Shown: in pieces, positions 57,005-64,000 of the stretch
How positions within the stretch are numbered: the first letter of the stretch is position 1
Layout: every line of letters begins with the position of its first letter
NCBI GenBank assembly: GCA_023375675.1
Contig: JALQBC010000024.1
Coordinates: 310,001-374,000, forward strand
Length of the DNA stretch: 64,000 bases
Source: Cytospora piceicola
Taxonomy: Eukaryota > Ascomycota > Sordariomycetes > Diaporthales > Cytosporaceae
Direction: 5' to 3'
Translations under genes and position numbers: made by a program
Notes under the pieces: generated by a model
Databases searched by the model: none
The model's input: the letters and a program-made list of their open reading frames with translations, nothing else
What the model was told of the DNA's origin: nothing

Positions 57005-60000
57005 ATGGCGACTCAAGTGTTGATAGCCCACACGGGCCAGCACATGGAACTTGATACCTCCCAGTTTACAACGTTCGTGACGGGCGAGAACTTGGCCGCT
57101 CCTCTTTTCCCCGTCTCTTTCTCTTTGCGCTGACAAATCGTGCGCAGTGTCGACGACTTCAAGGCAGTAGTATCTCGACAGAGCTCTATCCCTTCGCAAT
57201 ACATCATCGCACTTACACCGCAAGGGAGACCGCTCAAATTGCAGACTCTCCCAGCAGAGGTATGGATGGCATAGTATGTTTCATGCACGGTGGCCGCGGC
57301 TGATGTTTCCTACTGAATCCAGAAGGAAATATATATCTACGACATCCGAATATCCCAACCCGCAACTCCTGGGAGCTCGCCTTCCGTCAATGTCGAGATC
57401 GGTCTTCCGAAGGCATATAGCCTATCACATCCTCCGAATCAAATAAATAATACCGGCTCTCAACAGTCATGGCAAGAGCTATTCAGGGTCCGCAAAGCGT
57501 GGGTGGGGAAAGTCATGGACGACTGTGCCAACATGGCACAGACAACTGGAGACTACTACGGAGAGATGGATGTTATGATGCGCTGTCTTGACGCTGCTGT
57601 CGCGAACCTCGAATCCGTCGTCAAGACCCTCGAACCGAAATATCAAGAGTTGAGGAAATGGGCGACCCCTGCACAGTCAGAGTATAGCACGCTTGTCACC
57701 AAGTGGGAGTTGTATCTGGGCCTTGCGCGGAGCATACCTATATCGGCGGAAATGGCATCTTTTATGACGGGCCGAAGCATGAATTCGAAGAACAGACCAG
57801 CGCGTCAGACGACCCTAGAGGACCTTTTGGACCTGGAAACTGTAAGGAGAACAGCCCGCCAGGCACCCCAAGTCTTGCGGAAGTTCAACCAACGCGTGAG
57901 CGACTTGGAAAAGACGGCGGCGCGCATGTTTCAAAACTGCCAGGGAATTACAAGCGACTTCGAGCGAGTCATTGAGCGCTCTGCTATGTCCCATGAGCAA
58001 GAAGCCACCCAACTGCTGGAGGACATCGAAGCCGTAGCCAAGAAGATTGATTCAGATTATCAAACGACTTTGGAATTCACAACCTCCCCACGAGATGTGA
58101 TGCAGGCATCAAAGCTTGCAGTAACACACACAGAGCGACTCTTGCCCACCATTCGAGCCAGAGCTCTTGAAATGGATGGGATGCTTCGGTATGCAATACA
58201 GGCACGCAACGCCCTTGCCCTGGAATCCGTGGACTTCATGCGTAGCATTACGGATATAACGTCTCTGACGACCACCGTGAAATCACAAATCAACGTTCTC
58301 GGCTCAGAGGAAGAGCTGGCCACTTTTGATTACCTGAGGCTGATACAGCAAGTGCCCTTCATGTATGCATCATTTACTGTGGAAGCTATGAAACGTGGGG
58401 AATGGTACGAGAAGGTGAAGGTTGATGCATCCACGCTGGCAAATGAGATGGCCCTATTTCAGGAGGAGGAGATCAAGAGACGAAAGAAGTGGCTCAAAAC
58501 TGTCGAGAACCTCTACGGTCCTCAAACCACGTCTGGCGAAGGCAATGTGGCAGGCTTGGAGGTCAACTTGCTCGGACAAGAGGAAGACTGGCCAAGAATG
58601 ACCAAACAGGACCTCATGGACTTTTACGAAACCCTTCAAAAGCAGAAGGCTGAACCGGAACTGCTCAACGATATCGGCAAGTTAATCGTGGACTTGAACA
58701 ATCCGACGAAGCAACAGTCGAAGCGACTGAAAGCGTTCAAGAATGGCAGCATTCACGAAGCGTCACTTGGGAGGAGTGGCTTGTTAATTCGAGGCGATGA
58801 TGATGCTCTTCGGTCACTGCAGGACGAAAAGCAACGGGTCGAAAGCAAACTGAAGGCGGCCGAGAGTCGTGTACGAAGACTCGAAGACTTGCTCCATCGA
58901 CAAAGCCAGGCATCCCGACCAACTTTCGGAAATCTGTTCCAAACACCAAGCCAGCAACTCTCAGAACATGGTGGGTCGACCACATCGGTAAAGAAGGGGC
59001 CGGAGGACCGCAGACGCTTGTCTGTGGACATCCCGGACGGTCTCATACAACGTATTCAGCAGCTCGAACTAGAGCTGAATTCCGAGAAGGAGAAGTCCTC
59101 CGGTTTTGAGAAGGAGCTAAATGCTCGTACGGCTGAGCATGAGACTGCGAAGGGCCAAATAGAAGATGCCAACTCTACGAAGAAAGATCTTTTGGAGAAT
59201 ATGGAGGCTTTGAAGAGAGAGTTCATCGACGAGCGCAAGTCCCTCGAAGACGATATCAAGCTGCTCAAGGCTCGAATTGAAGACAATGAAGATGAGATGG
59301 AGCACTTTGGCGAGTCGAGAGAACACGAGAAGGCTCATTATGACGAAAGGGTTCAGATACTTGAAGACGAGCTCGCACAACTGGCCAAGGAGAGGAACGA
59401 CGAGATACTCAAGTACGAGGGACAGGTTGAGTTCCTTCGAAAGGAAACCAAGCTACAAAGAGAACAGTCTGAGAACTTGGAAAGACAACTCAATTCCACG
59501 CACGACGAGAACAGGACCCTGGCCCAGCAGCTGGAATCTGCAGACCAGTCTGGAAGCTCCCAACTGAAGGCGCTGCAGGACGTGCATCGTCACCTCGATC
59601 CTGAAGAAAATATTCCACTAGACCAGGGCGAGCTCATCGAGGGCGTATTGGGCAAATGTGCTGACCTCCTTGCCAAGGTTCAAGTTGTTGAGGCCAACAT
59701 TTCCCTTGTCAAGTCAGATCTGGACTCGGAGCAGACCATTGTGAAAGACCTTCGAGATGAGACCGCGACACTCAAGGAGTCATTGGCTAAGGAAGAGACC
59801 ACGACTATGCAGCTGCGGGAAAGCATTGGTGAAGAAAAGGCTCGTGTCACTGCGCTTGAGGGGGAACTTGACGGGGCTCGCAAGCAGCTCAACAACCTCA
59901 GGTCCAGGATTGCAGATGGGGAAACCGGCTCCGAGTCCTTGCGGATAAGACTGGATGAAGAAGAGAAAAAGATCACGACTATCACTGAAGATCTGGCCTC

Positions 60001-61351
60001 GAAGCAATCTCAAGTCGGAAGCCTGGAAGAGGAACTTCACCTCTTCAGAGACAAGCTCGAACAGTCCCAAGCCAAGCTACGCACGCTCACTGAACGTTTC
60101 ATGGCGCGAACGGAACATACCAAAGACCTGACCCAGAAGCTGTATACCCAGAATGACCGCCTTCGCCGTTTGCTGGAAAGACTCGGATTCTCAGTCACCC
60201 GACACGATGGGTCGATGGTTATACAGCGAGTCCCTCGTGCCGAGCGTTCTGCTGCAAACCTCAACGACTCAACGATAGACCCAAGCGCGTCCCTTCGCAA
60301 GTCTGGAACGCTTAGCCAAACAACTGACGGCAGTGAACTCGAACTTCTATACTGGATGAACAATTCAGATGAAACCACGGAGTCGGAGAAATTCCAGGTC
60401 TTCATGTCAGAACTCGGTAACTTCGATATGGATACCTTCACGGAGACCGTCTACAAGCGGGTCAAGGACATCGAGCACATGGCCCGGAAACTCCAACGTG
60501 ACGCTCGGTCTTATCGCGACAAAGCCCACACTCTTCAAAAGGAGGCACATGACAAGATCGCTTTCAAGAATTTCAAGGATGGCGATTTGGCCCTGTTCTT
60601 GCCGACGCGAAACCAGATGACCGGGGCATGGGCCGCTTTCAACATCGGCTTTCCACACTATTTCTTGCGCGAGCAAGAAGCACATCGGCTCCGTAATCGG
60701 GAATGGTTACTAGCCCGCATCAGTCGCGTTCAGGAGCGAGTTGTGGATCTATCCAAGAGCCTCAACAATCAAGCCACAGGCGCTGGTGTTGCCGAGACCG
60801 AATCTATGGACGAAGAGAATGACAACCCATTTGATCTCTCCGATGGCTTGCGGTGGTATCTCATCGATGCTAACGAAGACAAGCCAGGCGCGCCATCGAC
60901 GCCAGGACTCGGTAAGACCACCGTCGCTGCTAACAAAGTCGACGCGGTGGCAGAGCGTACCCATATTCGACAGCCGTCGGGGAAGGGGCTCGGGCTAGTC
61001 GGCCGTGGCGCAGCCGGAATCGACGGCGTGAGCAAGACTCTTTCTATGAGCCTCGAAAGTCGACGCTCGAGCACCAGTTCCAGAAAGGCAATGCCCTTTG
61101 GCATCGGTGGAGGACGGGGTAGTGTCCTGGCCGGCGACGCAAACTCGATCCGAGCCGCTGCGGCCGATGCCCCCGCCGAGAGCAGCGGACAGGCGCAGAC
61201 GACCGCTGAGCAGGCAAATGCCGTGCCTGGCAATGTAGCACATCCGTCGCCGTTAGACACCGCAGCGGTGGAACAACAGGGGCAGCGGCCGCCGACCAGC
61301 GCCGCGAGCACCGAGGTGCGCACTAAGATCGATGATCTTCTCGGGCCCTAG
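57005..61351 (+). CDS. ATG11: Selective-autophagy scaffold Atg11
   Basis: Three exons, 57005-57072, 57148-57259 and 57323-61351, encode 1,402 residues. The N-terminus (MATQVLIAHTGQHMELDT) leads into VDDFKAVVSRQSSIPSQYII and TPQGRPLK, the small ubiquitin-like region of Atg11/FIP200 proteins. A helical domain (about 130-560) is followed by long coiled coils (about 580-1050) rich in Glu/Lys/Leu. The conserved Atg11 C-terminal domain follows, with DLALFLPTRNQMTGAWAAFN near 1147 and NREWLLARIS. The last about 150 residues are Ala/Ser/Gly-rich and disordered. Atg11 binds cargo receptors and Atg1 kinase, and organises pexophagy, mitophagy and the Cvt-type pathway; it also recruits Dnm1 in yeast mitophagy. 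The first two exons are short and would be lost if the internal ATG at 57503 were taken as the start. Confidence 0.95.
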
Positions 61352-61875
61352 TGAGGCCTGGTTCGCTGATGATACCTCTCTTTTCCCAAGCAGGGCCGTC
61401 GTCTTCGGTTGCCGTCTCTGTCAGCGCGGCGTCAACCAGGAATGTCACCGCTGCAGCAGCAACAGCAATGTGGTGCGTCTTCTGTAGAGAGCCCCTCGAA
61501 TACCAAGAGTCGTCTGATTTGGGACTCGCTGTGGAGTTTGGATCTAAGTTATGAAAACGGGCGGAAAGGAAAATAGGTCAACCATGATGATTTGAGCACG
61601 AATCTGGTTGGACAGGGAGAAAAAGGACCACGGCGTCCAAAGTAGTTGGTTGACGCTATTCGGGGTTCCCATTCTAATCTGTACCTAGGTACTTAGGTGA
61701 CACCCGGTAGCAAAATGATTAGTATGTTACATTGATTATACCGGTGAATGTTTCCATGTATGTTGGATATGTCTGTCCCTCTGGGATGAGCTGCTTCCGA
61801 CACTGGCAGTCCTGCCGAAGACTTCTTTGATACCTCCCTACCTGTCGCTGACGAGTTCCATTGCAACAAAATCCA
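61352..61875. other. Region downstream of ATG11
   Basis: About 520 bp between ATG11 and the tRNA. It has a TACCTAGGTA palindrome at 61682-61691. Nothing else is seen. Confidence 0.55.
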
Positions 61876-61876
61876 C

Positions 61877-61881
61877 AAAAA
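61877..61881 (-). terminator. RNA polymerase III terminator of the second tRNA-Cys
   Basis: Five T residues on the minus strand, nine nucleotides past the tRNA 3' end. Confidence 0.75.
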
Positions 61882-61890
61882 TATTAGGAG

Positions 61891-61962
61891 AGGAACAATC
61901 CAGGATCGAACTGGAGACCTTCAGATTTGCAATCTACCGCTCTACCACTGAGCTACTGCTCC
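61891..61962 (-). tRNA. tRNA-Cys (GCA anticodon), second copy
   Basis: 72 nt, intronless, with acceptor stem GGAGCAG/TTGTTCC and the same D, anticodon and T arms as the copy at 26382-26453. Three positions differ: base 6 of the acceptor arm (G or A), its partner in the 3' strand (C or T), so the stem is kept as a G-C or A-T pair, and one T-loop base (C or T). The two genes are inverted and about 35 kb apart. Confidence 0.96.
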
Positions 61963-62774
61963 TAATAGGACATTACTCTCTATCGTGAGACTGATCGGAC
62001 CAGCGAGTCAGTCTCACGAGCATACACGAGCATCCAAGCTATACGACCTCGCGGACCATCTCTACATGCCCTACGTTCCTGACGAAAGGCGAAGGCTCGA
62101 TTACATGTGCAGGTGGTCTATGTGATTTACATCTGAGCAGCTGACGAGGAAAGCTGAGTGTCAATACCACGTTGAGTTGCGAGGATCGAATGCAAAGTCA
62201 CAGATGTACACGTATAACAGCAACAGATAGCACAGATACTCCGCCGGCAGAGGTCACTCGTTGACGAACCCCAGTAGAAGCTGTAGCTTTGGAAGCTAAA
62301 CGAGGAGCACATGATTTTTCTGCGGGTTGTCAGAGCACGTATGTGTGTGGCCTGTTGGATTTGCTGCCTCTGGCCTGCGCAAGGTTCAAGTAGACAATGG
62401 ACACCAAACAGTTAGAATGTGGACAGGTGTGACTATCATTATCTTCATTTCGTATCTACTGCCGATAGGCTGCATCGGCGAGTAGGCAACTACCCTACAA
62501 CCCGGGGACCTTCTCCGTTCCTCTTTTTGGAGATATTACCGTCCTTCCAAGAGGTTACACACATACACACACACAAACAAAGTGTGAGACCCCGGCGCTG
62601 GTCGAGCACAACGATGAAACCTTCCTGGTTCAAATGCCATAATCCAGATTTCGTAAATCCCATGCTATGCTCCCGTCTTTCTGTTTTGGTGATATACTGT
62701 ACAGTGGCATCTAGGGCCACGGGCAAGGAGTCGAGGACTCAAAAAGGTTCGAACCCTCCACCGGAGAATCAAGT
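61963..62774. other. Intergenic between tRNA-Cys and the PTA1 3' end
   Basis: About 810 bp. A CA-rich stretch lies at about 62558-62580. The open frame across 62419-63111 on the plus strand overlaps the PTA1 exons and is a shadow. Confidence 0.55.
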
Positions 62775-64000
62775 TCAGGTAGCGACTGCTGGCGGGAGAG
62801 CGGCGTCGTTACCGCCACCTCCGCTCTGGGATTCAATGAATCCAGGCCGCCACTTCGTGAGATACTTAGCAGCCATAGGTCTGGCGTCCTCGTCTGGAAG
62901 CATTTCCGTTAGTCTCCGATTCCACAAAACAAATAGTAGTACCGGCACAACGAAGACTTACATTCGATCCATATGTCTTGGACACTGTCCAACGCCATGT
63001 CCCTTACGGGAGGTTTCATCATCACCAGGTACAGCAGACTCGTCAGCGCCAACTGAACCATCGCCGGGTCACCGCAGAGCCGCTTCACCTTGCCCAGGAT
63101 CGCAGGGTTGAGTTCGGGCATCTCTCCCAGGAATCGAGTGAGGACCTTATCGGAGGGGTTCAGGTAAGGGAAGAAACCATCCACAAGTCTCATGGCCCAC
63201 TTGTCGTAGTGCAGCGGCGCATTGGCGTTCTGCTTCTGCTGCACCTTGTCACAATACCACTCCTCGCAGAGCCATGACACGCCGATGTCGATACGCTTGC
63301 GGAAGTCCTCGAGGACATAAGTATACAAGCGCTCGCGGACGACATCGCTGCTCGCTTGCGACTGGACCGCAACCGCTTCGCTGTCTTCTTCTTTGGGCTC
63401 AATGTTCTCCAGACCTGCCGTAGCTCGTGTGCCCCACCGCGTAATGAACGTTAATATCGATTCCTTGTCATACGAACTCGCGGCTAGTCGGTTGATACCT
63501 CCCCTCGTCTTCTTTGCGGCCGGCTCCTCTAGGCTTCTCACAGCGTCGAAGACGCGAGCTACCACCATCTGACTAGCTGCTGCGGCAGCTTCAGGGTTGA
63601 GTGGTGGAGGCCTAGGCAATCTGTACGGACCAAGTGCGAGAGAGGCGGCATCCGGTCTTGGCTGTTCCTCTTCACGAGGCTTGCCATCAAGCTTGTTCTT
63701 GATCTGCTCTTCATCCTCAGCCATCGTGAAATCCGGTTCGTAATCATCGTCATCCTCCTCGACGTCAAGAGGGGCGGTCTCAGGGTTGAGCGCTGGGGCT
63801 CGCGCAGCCTCCTTGGCCGCTAAGCGCTCGCGAATGGCGTGGACAGCTTGTGTAAGCGCATGAGGATCTACTCTAGCCAGGGTCGAGACAACAACCTTGG
63901 TTGCGATATGCGAAGGGACCTGTGTGGCATCAAATGCCTGAAGACCAACGTTGTGTGTCAGGGTGTAGATGGCTGCAAGGCTGTTGGGGCCAGGAGCCAG
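62775..64000 (-). CDS. PTA1: Pta1/symplekin, mRNA 3'-end processing scaffold (partial)
   Basis: The 3' part of a gene that continues beyond the window end; 385 C-terminal residues are visible. Exons are (over 64000)-62962 and 62893-62775, joined over a 68-nt intron that gives QDIWIEYEDARPMAAKYLTKW. Features of the fungal Pta1/symplekin family are PLDVEEDDDDYEPDF, a Pro-rich stretch, GINRLAASS, YVLEDFRKRIDIGVSWLCEEW and LTSLLYLVMMKPPVRDMALD, the last parts forming HEAT-like helices. Pta1 is a scaffold of the cleavage and polyadenylation factor, joining Ssu72 and the nuclease module. The first visible codon is in frame at base 64000, so an ATG at 63724 is internal, not the start. The chain ends early after a Gly/Asn/Ala tail. 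Confidence 0.9.

Noticed and set aside
57503..61351. ATG at 57503 as the start of ATG11
   Set aside because: The frame is open upstream and two short exons restore the conserved Atg11 N-terminus, so this ATG is internal.
62909..63724. ATG at 63724 as the start of the last gene
   Set aside because: The same frame is open to the window end and reads family sequence upstream, so the gene is cut by the window edge.

Overview
This window is nuclear DNA of a filamentous ascomycete, most likely a Sordariomycete. The grounds are protein content (Atg11, Dnm1, Abp1, a pectin lyase, small secreted proteins), genes split by short introns (mostly about 50-100 nt, GT...AG, often with a CTAAC/CTAAT-like branch site), no operons, and two tRNA-Cys genes. 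I cannot name genus or species. Exon borders were placed by reading splice sites and checking that the reading frame and family motifs continue across them.

Layout. 0.2-4.4 kb: a fused succinyl-CoA-ligase-like mitochondrial protein and the copper/oxidase assembly factor Cox19. 5.4-8.0 kb: dynamin-related Dnm1, divergent from cox19. 8.8-13.5 kb: a 1,570-residue F-box protein with zinc-finger-like motifs. 14.5-18.6 kb: a divergent pair, an FMN 2-hydroxyacid oxidase and a secreted pectin lyase. 19.0-25.5 kb: Abp1, a CYSTM-type small protein and a Grx3/4 monothiol glutaredoxin. 26.4 kb: tRNA-Cys. 27.2-33.6 kb: a possible nucleotidyltransferase-fold protein and a single-span membrane protein, both uncharacterised. 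34.5-39.8 kb: an alcohol-acetyltransferase-like enzyme, mitochondrial ribosomal protein bL9m and a small secreted Cys-rich protein. 40.1-46.0 kb: a Gfo/Idh/MocA oxidoreductase, oligoribonuclease and phosphoglucomutase. 46.8-51.2 kb: a six-exon unknown gene and HMG-box Nhp6. 51.2-55.5 kb: a gene-poor block with one doubtful spliced gene. 55.5-64 kb: CENP-H-like kinetochore protein, Atg11, a second tRNA-Cys, and the 3' part of the Pta1/symplekin gene, which runs off the window.

Working together. Several genes serve mitochondria (SCS-like fusion, Cox19, Dnm1, bL9m, possibly oligoribonuclease), and Dnm1 and Atg11 are linked in fungal mitophagy by established knowledge. They are dispersed and separately promoted, so this is not a cluster. 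I see no secondary-metabolite cluster, transposon, virus, CRISPR or obvious novel multi-gene system. The points most worth a second look are the fused SCS protein with a degenerate ATP-grasp half, the GDVD-motif protein at 27.2 kb, the recurrent TACCTAGGTA palindrome confined to intergenic DNA, and the unresolved signal at 54.8-55.5 kb.
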